Of a stretch of DNA of 12,838 bases, positions 1 through 5,919 are shown piece after piece. The number at the start of each line of letters is the position of its first letter. The first letter of the stretch is position 1. The position numbers and the translations under genes are program-made. Below the pieces are notes generated by a model. That model was not told where the DNA came from and ran no database searches. It was given only the letters and a program-made list of their open reading frames with translations. Origin of the DNA: Massiliimalia sp964370215 (lineage in GTDB: Bacteria; Bacillota; Clostridia; Oscillospirales; Ruminococcaceae); contig CAYJIM010000066.1 of NCBI GenBank assembly GCA_964370215.1, forward strand, positions 1 to 12,838, given 5' to 3'.

Positions 1-95
1 CCGGCGACAACGGCATGACAGGGGTGCTCGTGTTGATTTCCACCCTTGCCCTCGGCGGTATTGTCCTCACCGTCCGCATGAGAAAAACAAAATAA
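1..95 (+). CDS. C-terminal end of a probable sortase-anchored surface protein (5' partial)
   Basis: Only the last 30 complete codons and the stop are inside the window; codons start at base 3. The tail reads GDNGMTG, then about 18 hydrophobic residues (VLVLISTLALGGIVLTV), then the basic end RMRKTK. This is the layout of a cell-wall sorting signal: a (L/N)PxTG-like motif, a membrane segment and a positively charged tail. The two bases before the first full codon (cc) allow a Thr codon, which would give TGDN, a form common in clostridial sorting signals; the motif itself is cut off. Sortase would cleave after that Thr and link the protein to peptidoglycan. Nothing can be said about the exported domain. 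A plain C-terminal membrane anchor is the alternative. A terminator follows directly. Confidence 0.6.
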   Translation, partial: GDNGMTGVLVLISTLALGGIVLTVRMRKTK

Positions 96-102
96 CAACC
101 AT

Positions 103-137
103 AAAAAAGGATCTGCCATCATCGGCAGATCCTTTTT
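103..137 (+). terminator. Rho-independent terminator of the surface-protein gene
   Basis: A 9-bp perfect stem GGATCTGCC (109-117) / GGCAGATCC (124-132) with loop ATCATC is followed by TTTTT (133-137). It is preceded by AAAAAA, so the stem can extend and may also act from the other strand. It lies 8 bases after the stop codon at 93-95. Confidence 0.9.
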
Positions 138-143
138 GTGCGG

Positions 144-213
144 GCGGACAGCGTCCGCAGGCGTTTCGGTCGGGTCAAGACCCGACCCTACGGCACAATG
201 AAAGGTTTGTTTG
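144..213 (+). repeat. 70-bp composite repeat, copy A
   Basis: This stretch matches 351-420 at 68 of 70 positions. It contains the palindrome GCGGAC-AGC-GTCCGC (144-158), the spacer AGGCGTTTC (159-167), a second palindrome GTCGGGTC-AA-GACCCGAC (169-186) and CCTAC (187-191), then a non-palindromic tail ending GGTTTGTTTG. It holds no credible gene; the open frame running through it is an artefact of repeat composition. Confidence 0.9.
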
Positions 214-235
214 TAGGGATGGGTCTTGACCCATC
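213..235. repeat. GTAGGG-class palindrome
   Basis: GTAGG is followed by an 8-bp perfect palindrome GATGGGTC-TT-GACCCATC (218-235). It is the mirror arrangement of the unit at 169-191, where the palindrome is followed by CCTAC. The arms differ from all other copies in the window but remain fully complementary. Confidence 0.8.
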
Positions 236-275
236 CGCCATCCACCACCCAATGAAAATTTGGCGGGAAACTGGC

Positions 276-301
276 GGGCGGATATTGAAATCCGCCCCTA
301 C
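276..301. repeat. GTAGGG-class palindrome (CCCTAC orientation)
   Basis: An 8-bp stem GGGCGGAT (276-283) / ATCCGCCC (290-297) with loop ATTGAA is followed by CTAC, giving the family's CCCCTAC edge. It sits between the two 70-bp repeats in a stretch with no gene. Confidence 0.8.
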
Positions 302-304
302 CTC

Positions 305-332
305 TTCACTATTCACTGTTCACTCTTCACTC
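305..332. repeat. Tandem TTCACTN heptamers (4 units)
   Basis: Four consecutive 7-base units TTCACTA, TTCACTG, TTCACTC and TTCACTC are followed by AACCAATCCGCCCCTAC. The last two units plus the following AACCAATCCGCCC (319-345) recur at 5874-5900 with one mismatch in 27 bases, so the heptamers and their flank move or are copied as one module. Confidence 0.85.
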
Positions 333-350
333 AACCAATCCGCCCCTACA

Positions 351-420
351 GCGGACAGCGTCCGCAGGCGTTTCGGTCGGGTCAAGACCCGACCCTACGG
401 CAGAATGGAAGGTTTGTTTG
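351..420 (+). repeat. 70-bp composite repeat, copy B
   Basis: This is the second copy of the unit at 144-213, in the same orientation, 137 bp further on. Its palindromes are GCGGAC-AGC-GTCCGC (351-365) and GTCGGGTC-AA-GACCCGAC (376-393). The two differences from copy A both lie in the tail (CAGAATGG versus CACAATGA), outside the palindromes. Confidence 0.9.
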
Positions 421-442
421 GATGCACACCGCCAATTGACAC

Positions 443-482
443 AAAAAGCCCCCGTCAACAATCCTCGTTGACGGGGGCTTTT
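443..482 (-). terminator. Terminator of mgsA (bidirectional shape)
   Basis: A 12-bp perfect stem GCCCCCGTCAAC (448-459) / GTTGACGGGGGC (467-478) is flanked by AAAAA on the left and TTTT on the right, so it can terminate transcription in either direction. It begins just downstream of the mgsA stop on the minus strand, and no plus-strand gene ends here. Confidence 0.9.
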
Positions 483-485
483 ACC

Positions 486-956
486 TTACAGCGTTTCGGC
501 ACGCAATTTGATGTTTTCTTTGAAGTTGATGACTTTGTGGTCATACTCGGCATTCATGTAGCTGGAGGTGATCAAAAAGTCTGCGGTGGCACGGTTGTTG
601 GCGATCGGAATGTCGTACACCTGCGCGATACGCAAGAGCGCTTTGACGTCCGGATCGTGCGGTTGTGCACTCAACGGGTCAGAGAAGAAGATGACAAAGT
701 CAATCGATCCTTCGGTGATTTTCGCCCCGATTTGCTGATCCCCACCCAGTGGGCCACTGTTGTAGCCACGAACAGGCAGGTTTGTGTTGTCGGCGATCAT
801 GCGTGCGGTGGTGCCGGTTCCACAGAGAAAGTGTTGTTTCAACGTCTCTTTATTTTTTTGACACCATTCGATCAGATCGGCTTTTTTGCCGTCATGTGCA
901 ATGAGTGCGATGTTTTTTTGTTTGCCGATGGTAAAGGTTACATAGGGAATGTTCAT
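486..956 (-). CDS. mgsA: Methylglyoxal synthase
   Basis: The 156-residue product matches the usual length of MgsA, a cytosolic enzyme that turns dihydroxyacetone phosphate into methylglyoxal and phosphate. This bypass of lower glycolysis relieves sugar-phosphate build-up. Visible family motifs are AHDGKK (20-25), the phosphate-binding GTGTTARMI (46-54), SGPLGGDQQIGA (67-78) carrying the conserved Asp73, and FFSDPLSAQPHDPDV (90-104) with Asp93, followed by IPIANNRATADFLI (117-130). These Asp residues correspond to the catalytic pair of the E. coli enzyme. I chose the ATG at 954-956 because AGGAGG lies 9 bases upstream (966-971) and homology starts there; an in-frame ATG at 1047-1049 would add 31 unrelated residues and overlap the promoter. 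The gene is monocistronic, with its own promoter and terminator. The identification is secure. Confidence 0.96.
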   Translation of the reverse strand: MNIPYVTFTIGKQKNIALIAHDGKKADLIEWCQKNKETLKQHFLCGTGTTARMIADNTNLPVRGYNSGPLGGDQQIGAKITEGSIDFVIFFSDPLSAQPHDPDVKALLRIAQVYDIPIANNRATADFLITSSYMNAEYDHKVINFKENIKLRAETL

Positions 957-1014
957 ACAAAAGTTCCTCCTTTTGGTTGCTGTTATCAAAACAGAAAATA
1001 GTAAATCCGCTTTT

Positions 1015-1043
1015 ATTATAGCACACTTTCCCTTCCCTGTCTT
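1015..1043 (-). promoter_or_regulatory. Promoter of mgsA
   Basis: On the minus strand AAGACA (1043-1038), a 17-base spacer and TATAAT (1020-1015) form a good vegetative sigma-A promoter about 60 bases before the mgsA start. The 315-base space 957-1271 between the divergent mgsA and LCP genes otherwise holds the LCP promoter and A/T-rich sequence; I see no further gene in it. Confidence 0.75.
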
Positions 1044-1192
1044 TGCCAATTTGTAAAGTTTAACAAAAATCTTTGCTTGTATTTGACATTCTGTTGCAAG
1101 TCAGGTTGCTGACATACTGTGCGCAAACCGCAAAAAAGAGGGGGAAAAGTTGTCAAAAAAACCATAAAAGACGTGAAAATACAAGAAAAACG

Positions 1193-1220
1193 TTGCAATT
1201 TTTAAAAATAGCGGTATAAT
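1193..1220 (+). promoter_or_regulatory. Promoter of the LCP gene
   Basis: TTGCAA (1193-1198), a 16-base spacer and a perfect TATAAT (1215-1220). Transcription would begin near 1227, leaving a leader of about 45 bases that contains the CGATCG inverted repeat. Confidence 0.7.
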
Positions 1221-1240
1221 AGATAGGTAATGAAATTTTA

Positions 1241-1256
1241 CGATCGATAGCGATCG
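1241..1256. repeat. Inverted repeat in the LCP leader
   Basis: CGATCG-ATAG-CGATCG: two copies of a hexamer that is itself palindromic, separated by 4 bases. It lies between the -10 box and the ribosome site (GAGAGG, 1262-1267), where it could form a small RNA hairpin or be a protein-binding site. The function is unknown. Confidence 0.5.
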
Positions 1257-1271
1257 GGAAAGAGAGGATTT

Positions 1272-2813
1272 ATGAAAAAGCAACAGACCTCGCAAAGAAA
1301 ACAAGCTGCACCAAAAAAACGCATTGCCGTTTTTGATCAAGTATTATTATGGTTATTCGGGGTAGTGGCACTGGCATTTGTCGCTGTCATCCTATTATTG
1401 AATATGCTACCCATCCAATTCTTACTCGTGATTGTATTGGGGGTACTCATCGGATTTTTGATCCTGTTTTTGCTGTTTTTGGGCAAACGTGGAGCACGTG
1501 TCCTCGGACGGATCTTGACCCTCTTCATGGCAACGTTGTTGGGCTTTGTCAGCGTATACGGATTCCAAACCCAACAAAGTCTGTCGGACATTGCAGGGGC
1601 GACGGTGCGCATCAGCGACATGTCGGTCGTGGTGCTCTTAAACGATGCGGCAACCGACATTCAAGGCGCCAAAGACTACAGCTTTGGGGCACAAATTGCC
1701 ACCGATGCTGAAACGGTCAACACCGTGGTCGGAAAAATTGAATCAGAAGTCGGACAGATGATCACCACCAGAGATTATGCCGTAGCAGATACTTTGGTCA
1801 ACGCACTGTACAGTGGCGAAGTAGAGGCCATCCTGCTGAATGAAGCCTCCCGTAGCTTTATTGAAGAAACCCACCCTGCCTTTTCCACCGAAACCAAAGT
1901 CATTGCCAGCTATTCGGCAGAAGTCGAAGTGGAAATTGAACAGACGGTAGAGGACATTGCAACCGAGCCGTTTACTGTGTACATCAGTGGGATTGACGTG
2001 CGTGGTAGCATTTCCACCACCAGCCGTTGTGACGTCAACATCTTGGCGACCATCAACCCCAACACCCATCAAGTGCTGTTGACCACCACCCCACGTGACT
2101 ACTATGTGGAATTGCCGTATGCTGATTACGCGTTAGATAAACTCACCCACACCGGTGTCCACGGGGTCGATGCTTCGATGGAAACACTGGAACACCTGTA
2201 CGGCATTGACATTGACTACTATGCAAGAGTCAACTTTACCGGTATGGAAGACATCGTCGACGCCATGGGTGGCATCACCGTTTACTCCGAATTTACCTTC
2301 TCGGCGGCAGATGAATTTGGCACCTACTACTACACCGAAGGGGAAAACCAATTGAACGGGGCGGAAGCGCTGATGTTCTCGCGTGAGAGAGCCTCCTTCA
2401 CCGATGGAGATCTGCAACGTGGTAGAAACCAAATGGCAGTCATTGAAGGGATGATCAACAAACTGCTGTCGCCGGCGATCATCACCAACTACTCCTCCTT
2501 GCTTGCAAGCGTATCCGATTCGATGGAAACGAGCATGAGCAATCAGGAAATCACCGATCTGGTACGTTCGCAGATCGACAGCCCGGCTTCTTGGGATATT
2601 TTGAGCCAAGAGGTAACTGGTTCCTTTGACAGCCGTTCGACCTATTCGATGTCACAACTGTTGTCGGTCATCATTCCGGATGAAGAAAGTGTCGCCACTG
2701 CAAGTGCGGCCATCCAACACATTCTAGACGGTGGCGTTGGGATGCCTCCTCTACCGACTGTCGCGGAAGAAGCAACCGACGATGACACAACCGAGGGCGA
2801 CTCGGCAGAATAA
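1272..2813 (+). CDS. LytR-CpsA-Psr (LCP) family cell-wall glycopolymer transferase, CpsA-like
   Basis: The product has 513 residues. A short basic cytoplasmic N-terminus is followed by three hydrophobic segments (about 22-45, 48-71 and 80-97), then an extracellular accessory region (about 105-230, containing MSVVVL and AILLNEA) and the LCP catalytic domain (about 234-400). This order matches streptococcal CpsA/Cps2A rather than single-span LytR. LCP hallmarks are the acidic/basic pair in SRCDVN (251-256), TPRDYY (273-278), SRERASFTDGD (370-380) and RGRNQM (384-389), where the arginines bind the pyrophosphate of a lipid-linked glycan. The family moves teichoic acid, capsule or similar polymers from undecaprenyl pyrophosphate to peptidoglycan. 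The C-terminus ends in an acidic Thr/Asp/Glu tail (497-513). The start is set by GAGAGG 4 bases upstream. The exact polymer cannot be told: no capsule genes are adjacent. Confidence 0.92.
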   Translation: MKKQQTSQRKQAAPKKRIAVFDQVLLWLFGVVALAFVAVILLLNMLPIQFLLVIVLGVLIGFLILFLLFLGKRGARVLGRILTLFMATLLGFVSVYGFQTQQSLSDIAGATVRISDMSVVVLLNDAATDIQGAKDYSFGAQIATDAETVNTVVGKIESEVGQMITTRDYAVADTLVNALYSGEVEAILLNEASRSFIEETHPAFSTETKVIASYSAEVEVEIEQTVEDIATEPFTVYISGIDVRGSISTTSRCDVNILATINPNTHQVLLTTTPRDYYVELPYADYALDKLTHTGVHGVDASMETLEHLYGIDIDYYARVNFTGMEDIVDAMGGITVYSEFTFSAADEFGTYYYTEGENQLNGAEALMFSRERASFTDGDLQRGRNQMAVIEGMINKLLSPAIITNYSSLLASVSDSMETSMSNQEITDLVRSQIDSPASWDILSQEVTGSFDSRSTYSMSQLLSVIIPDEESVATASAAIQHILDGGVGMPPLPTVAEEATDDDTTEGDSAE

Positions 2814-2816
2814 TCG

Positions 2817-2845
2817 TTGACAGCGATGGCAAAACTTGTTATAAT
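2817..2845 (+). promoter_or_regulatory. Consensus sigma-A promoter of valS
   Basis: TTGACA (2817-2822), exactly 17 bases, TATAAT (2840-2845): a perfect consensus. It starts 3 bases after the LCP stop codon. Such a strong promoter fits control by later termination in the T-box leader rather than at initiation. Confidence 0.92.
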
Positions 2846-2851
2846 AAGGAC

Positions 2852-3112
2852 ACAAATGCAACGATGGGGACAAGTAGTGGTTGTTTTGCACCTGTAGAGA
2901 GAAGATGGTTGGTGAAAATCTTCGGGCAGGCAACAGATGAAGTAACCCCGGAGCAGTCTGTGCAAACCAATGGAACCCATTGTAGTAGTACGGTCCGCCT
3001 ACTCCCCGTTATCGGAGTGTGAAAGTGCAGGCTTTGCCTGAATTTAGGTGGTACCGCTGAATGTAAAACTCAGTCCTAAACGAGAAATTCACTCTCGTTT
3101 AGGACTTTTTTT
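2852..3112 (+). promoter_or_regulatory. T-box riboswitch (tRNA-Val sensing) of valS
   Basis: This is a leader RNA that reads the charging state of tRNA-Val. Stem I closes with GGGG (2866-2869) / CCCC (2946-2949). It contains the S-turn strand AGTA (2873-2876) opposite GAA (2939-2941), and the next triplet, GTA (2942-2944), is the apparent valine specifier codon. Further hairpins are GAAGAT/ATCTTC (2901-2923), CAATGG/CCATTG (2968-2982), ACTCC/GGAGT (3001-3018) and CAGGC/GCCTG (3028-3040). The T-box motif AGGTGGTACCGC (3046-3057) offers TGGT, which pairs with an ACCA tRNA end, as expected for an A discriminator. TTTAGG (3043-3048) can pair with CCTAAA (3075-3080) as antiterminator; CCTAAA otherwise pairs with TTTAGG (3098-3103) in the terminator. 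Uncharged tRNA-Val should therefore allow read-through into valS. Confidence 0.95.
3072..3112 (+). terminator. Regulated terminator of the valS T-box leader
   Basis: A 13-bp perfect stem AGTCCTAAACGAG (3072-3084) / CTCGTTTAGGACT (3094-3106) is followed by a run of T to 3112. Its left arm contains the strand that the antiterminator also needs. Confidence 0.95.
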
Positions 3113-3124
3113 ATGCGCACACAA

Positions 3125-3141
3125 AAAGGAGAATGATTATG
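3125..3141 (+). promoter_or_regulatory. Ribosome site that decides the valS start
   Basis: AAAGGAG (3125-3131) is followed by two in-frame ATG codons. The first (3133) is only 1 base from the ribosome site; the second (3139) is 7 bases away, the normal spacing. I therefore start valS at 3139. Confidence 0.8.
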
Positions 3142-5757
3142 AAAGAACTTCAAAAAGTATACGCACCCAAAGATTTTGAATCTCGCATCTACAGTGAGTG
3201 GATGGACAAAGGCTATTTCAGAGCAGAGCCCGACCCGAAAAAGACCCCTTACACCATCGTCATTCCACCGCCCAACATCACCGGGCAATTGCACATGGGA
3301 CACGCCCTTGACAACACCTTGCAGGATATTTTGATCCGTACCAAACGGATGCAGGGGTATGCAGCTCTCTGGCTTCCCGGCACCGACCATGCCTCCATCG
3401 CCACCGAAGCAAAAATTGTCGAGGCGATGAAAGCGGAAGGGGTCACCAAAGACGACATCGGTAGAGATGGCTTTTTGGCACGTGCATGGGACTGGAAAGC
3501 ACAGTACGGCGGCCGCATCATCGAACAATTAAAACAACTCGGTTCTTCCTGTGACTGGTCGAGAGAGCGTTTTACCCTCGACGAAGGTTGTTCCAAAGCG
3601 GTCACCAAAGTGTTTTGTGATCTGTATGAAAAAGAACTGATCTACCGTGGGGAGCGGATGGTCAACTGGTGTCCAACCTGCCTGACCTCCATTTCCGATG
3701 CAGAAGTAGAACATGAGGAAAAAGCAGGCTTTTTCTGGCACCTGCGTTACCCGCTCACCGATGGGTCGGGAGAGCTGTTGCTTGCCACTACCCGTCCGGA
3801 AACGCTTTTGGGCGATACCGCAGTGGCGGTACACCCCGACGATCCACGTTACCAAGCGATGATTGGCAAAACGGTCACCCTGCCACTGGTGGGGCGTGAA
3901 ATCCCTGTCGTTGCCGACGACTATGTTGAAATGGACTTCGGGACAGGGGTGGTCAAAATCACACCGGCACACGACCCGAACGACTTTGAAGTAGGCCTTC
4001 GTCACAACCTGCCGGTGCTCAACCGCATGACCGACGACGCAAAAATGACCGAAGAGTGTGGCAAATATGCCGGCATGGATCGCTATGAAGCAAGAAAAGC
4101 GATTGTTGCGGACCTCGAAGAGGGCGGCTTCTTGGTCAAGGTAGAGGATCACACCCACAACGTCGGTACCTGCTACCGCTGTGGCACCACCATTGAACCG
4201 AAGGTTTCAAAACAGTGGTTTGTCAAAATGGAGCCATTGGCAAAACCTGCCATTGATGCGGTCAAGGCGGGAGACACCACCTTTGTGCCACAACGCTTTG
4301 ATAAAATTTATTTCCACTGGTTGGAAAACATTCGTGACTGGTGTATCTCTCGTCAACTCTGGTGGGGCCACCGCATTCCAGCCTATTACTGTGACGGTTG
4401 TGACCACATCACCGTGTCGGCAACCGCTGTGACCAACTGTCCGCACTGTAACGGTACCCTCACCCAAGATCCAGACACCCTCGATACCTGGTTCTCTTCG
4501 GCACTTTGGCCGTTTTCCACCCTCGGTTGGCCGGATCAAACAGAGGATCTTTCCTACTTCTACCCGACCAACACCCTTGTGACCGGTTATGACATCATTC
4601 CGTTCTGGGTCATGCGTATGATGTTCTCAGGGCTGTCGCAAACCGGACAGGTACCGTTTGACAAAGTGCTCATCCACGGCCTTGTCCGTGACGAGCAGGG
4701 ACGCAAAATGTCCAAGTCGCTCGGCAATGGAATTGACCCATTGGAAGTCATCGACGAATTCGGTGCCGATGCCCTGCGCTTCATGCTCTCGTCGGGCAAC
4801 TCTGCCGGCAACGATATGCGCTTTAGCACCGAAAAGGTGAAAGCGGCTAGAAACTTTGCCAATAAATTGTGGAACGCCTCCCGCTTTATCCTCATGAATC
4901 TGTCGGAGGAAGTGGACAGCATTGCCCTACCTGAAACGCTCCACGCCGAAGACCGTTGGATTTTAACCAAGTACAACAGCTTGGTAGAGGCGGTCACTGC
5001 ACACATTGAAAGTTTTGACCTCGGCGTTGCCGCCGGCAAAATTTACGACTTCATCTGGGATGACTACTGTGACTGGTATATTGAGCTGACCAAAGCACGC
5101 ATTGCCGAGGGTGGACAATCCGCCATCGATGCCGGCAAAGTTTTGGTGTATGTCATGGCAGGGGCATTGAAATTGTTGCACCCATTCATGCCGTTCATCA
5201 CCGAAGAAATTTGGCAGGCGTTGCCAAACGACGGCAAGTCCATCATGGTGTCGGCGTGGCCGACAGCGAACTGCGCCCACAACTTTACTGCCGATGCGAC
5301 CGCATTTGAAAAAGTCATGGACGCCATCAAAGGCATTCGTAACGCAAGAGCGGAGAAAAACATTCCGCCGTCCAAAAAAGCGGCCCTCTATATTGAAACC
5401 GACAAAGCGGAGCTGTTCACCGGTTCGGAAGCGTTCTTCACCCGTCTGGCCTCTGCTTCGACGGTGGAAATCGGGAACACCTTCACCATTGCCGATGCGA
5501 TGATCGTCACCACCGACGTGGCACGCATGTTCATCCCGATGGGCGAGTTGATCGACAAAGACAAAGAGCGTGCAAGACTGCAAAAGGAACTGGAAAATTG
5601 TCAAAAGGAAATCGACCTGTTCACCAAAAAATTGCAAAATCCGCAGTTTGTCGATAAAGCACCGCAAAAGGTCGTCGACGCAGAACGTGAAAAACTAAAC
5701 CGTGCACAGGAAAAACACGCAAACATTAGCGAAAGCATTGCAAAATTAGGCGCGTAG
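3139..5757 (+). CDS. valS: Valyl-tRNA synthetase (class I)
   Basis: This 872-residue cytosolic enzyme activates valine with ATP and charges tRNA-Val; its editing domain removes mischarged threonine. Visible motifs (numbered from the start used here) are the HIGH-type HMGH at 52-55 within PPNITGQLHMGHAL, the KMSKS loop at 523-527, and the editing-domain signature TTRPETLLGDTAVAVHPDD (about 217-235) with AHDPNDFEVG downstream. Cysteine pairs of zinc-binding type occur in WCPTC, CYRC, CDGC and CPHC. The anticodon-binding helical region spans about 600-740. The end (about 805-872) is a charged heptad-like segment, the ValRS C-terminal coiled-coil arm. Length and domain order are typical of Firmicutes. 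The upstream T-box with a valine specifier confirms the substrate. The stop TAG lies inside a repeat palindrome (5750-5764), so the final Gly-Ala codons are encoded by repeat sequence. folC follows with no terminator between. Confidence 0.98.
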   Translation: MKELQKVYAPKDFESRIYSEWMDKGYFRAEPDPKKTPYTIVIPPPNITGQLHMGHALDNTLQDILIRTKRMQGYAALWLPGTDHASIATEAKIVEAMKAEGVTKDDIGRDGFLARAWDWKAQYGGRIIEQLKQLGSSCDWSRERFTLDEGCSKAVTKVFCDLYEKELIYRGERMVNWCPTCLTSISDAEVEHEEKAGFFWHLRYPLTDGSGELLLATTRPETLLGDTAVAVHPDDPRYQAMIGKTVTLPLVGREIPVVADDYVEMDFGTGVVKITPAHDPNDFEVGLRHNLPVLNRMTDDAKMTEECGKYAGMDRYEARKAIVADLEEGGFLVKVEDHTHNVGTCYRCGTTIEPKVSKQWFVKMEPLAKPAIDAVKAGDTTFVPQRFDKIYFHWLENIRDWCISRQLWWGHRIPAYYCDGCDHITVSATAVTNCPHCNGTLTQDPDTLDTWFSSALWPFSTLGWPDQTEDLSYFYPTNTLVTGYDIIPFWVMRMMFSGLSQTGQVPFDKVLIHGLVRDEQGRKMSKSLGNGIDPLEVIDEFGADALRFMLSSGNSAGNDMRFSTEKVKAARNFANKLWNASRFILMNLSEEVDSIALPETLHAEDRWILTKYNSLVEAVTAHIESFDLGVAAGKIYDFIWDDYCDWYIELTKARIAEGGQSAIDAGKVLVYVMAGALKLLHPFMPFITEEIWQALPNDGKSIMVSAWPTANCAHNFTADATAFEKVMDAIKGIRNARAEKNIPPSKKAALYIETDKAELFTGSEAFFTRLASASTVEIGNTFTIADAMIVTTDVARMFIPMGELIDKDKERARLQKELENCQKEIDLFTKKLQNPQFVDKAPQKVVDAEREKLNRAQEKHANISESIAKLGA

Positions 5758-5824
5758 CACGCGCTGGCGTTTCCGAGCCGGTAGCACCGGCGGGCATTGC
5801 GGGCGATTCGTGAATCGCCCCTAC
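5750..5824. repeat. Repeat cluster at the valS 3' end (AGC-loop and GTAGGG-class palindromes)
   Basis: It contains GCGCGT-AGC-ACGCGC (5750-5764, overlapping the valS stop), spacer TGGCGTTTC (5765-5773), GCCGGT-AGC-ACCGGC (5777-5791), and then GGGCGATTC-GT-GAATCGCCC (5801-5820) followed by CTAC. The order of AGC-loop palindrome, NGGCGTTTC, then another palindrome mirrors the 70-bp repeats at 144 and 351, but with different arm sequences. Confidence 0.85.
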
Positions 5825-5827
5825 CTA

Positions 5828-5900
5828 TTCACTATTCACTATTCACTTTTCACTCATGCGGTCGCCCCTACTCTTCACTTTTCACTCAACCAATCCGCCC
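5828..5900. repeat. TTCACTN heptamer arrays between valS and folC
   Basis: Four units (5828-5855) are followed by ATGCGGTCGCCCCTAC and two further units (5874-5887), then AACCAATCCGCCC up to 5900. The final 27 bases match 319-345 with one mismatch. The array ends 7 bases before the folC ribosome site. I see no terminator or clear promoter in 5758-5919. Confidence 0.85.
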
Positions 5901-5919
5901 AACCAACAAGGAGGAACAC

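Noticed and set aside
305..332. CRISPR array
   Set aside because: The units are 7 bases in direct tandem, without unique spacers, and no cas gene is present.
144..420. Insertion sequence or intact transposon
   Set aside because: No transposase frame, no terminal inverted repeats enclosing a gene and no clear target duplication are visible. A non-autonomous element remains possible but is not shown.
138..1001. Long plus-strand open frame of 287 codons
   Set aside because: It runs through the repeat mosaic and a terminator and then antisense to mgsA. It has no ribosome site, and its protein is repeat-derived low-information sequence.
957..1049. N-terminal extension of mgsA to an upstream ATG
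   Set aside because: It would include the promoter and the strong AGGAGG site within the coding region, and the 31 extra residues do not belong to the MgsA family.
1083..1118. Extra promoter from TTGACA at 1083-1088
   Set aside because: No acceptable -10 box lies 16-18 bases downstream; the nearest candidate is about 24 bases away.
5777..5791. valS terminator at GCCGGT-AGC-ACCGGC
   Set aside because: The stem is good but no T run follows, and the sequence belongs to the repeat family.
5797..5919. 41-codon N-terminal extension of folC
   Set aside because: The codons come entirely from palindromes and heptamers; the AAGGAGG site and family homology both place the start at 5920.
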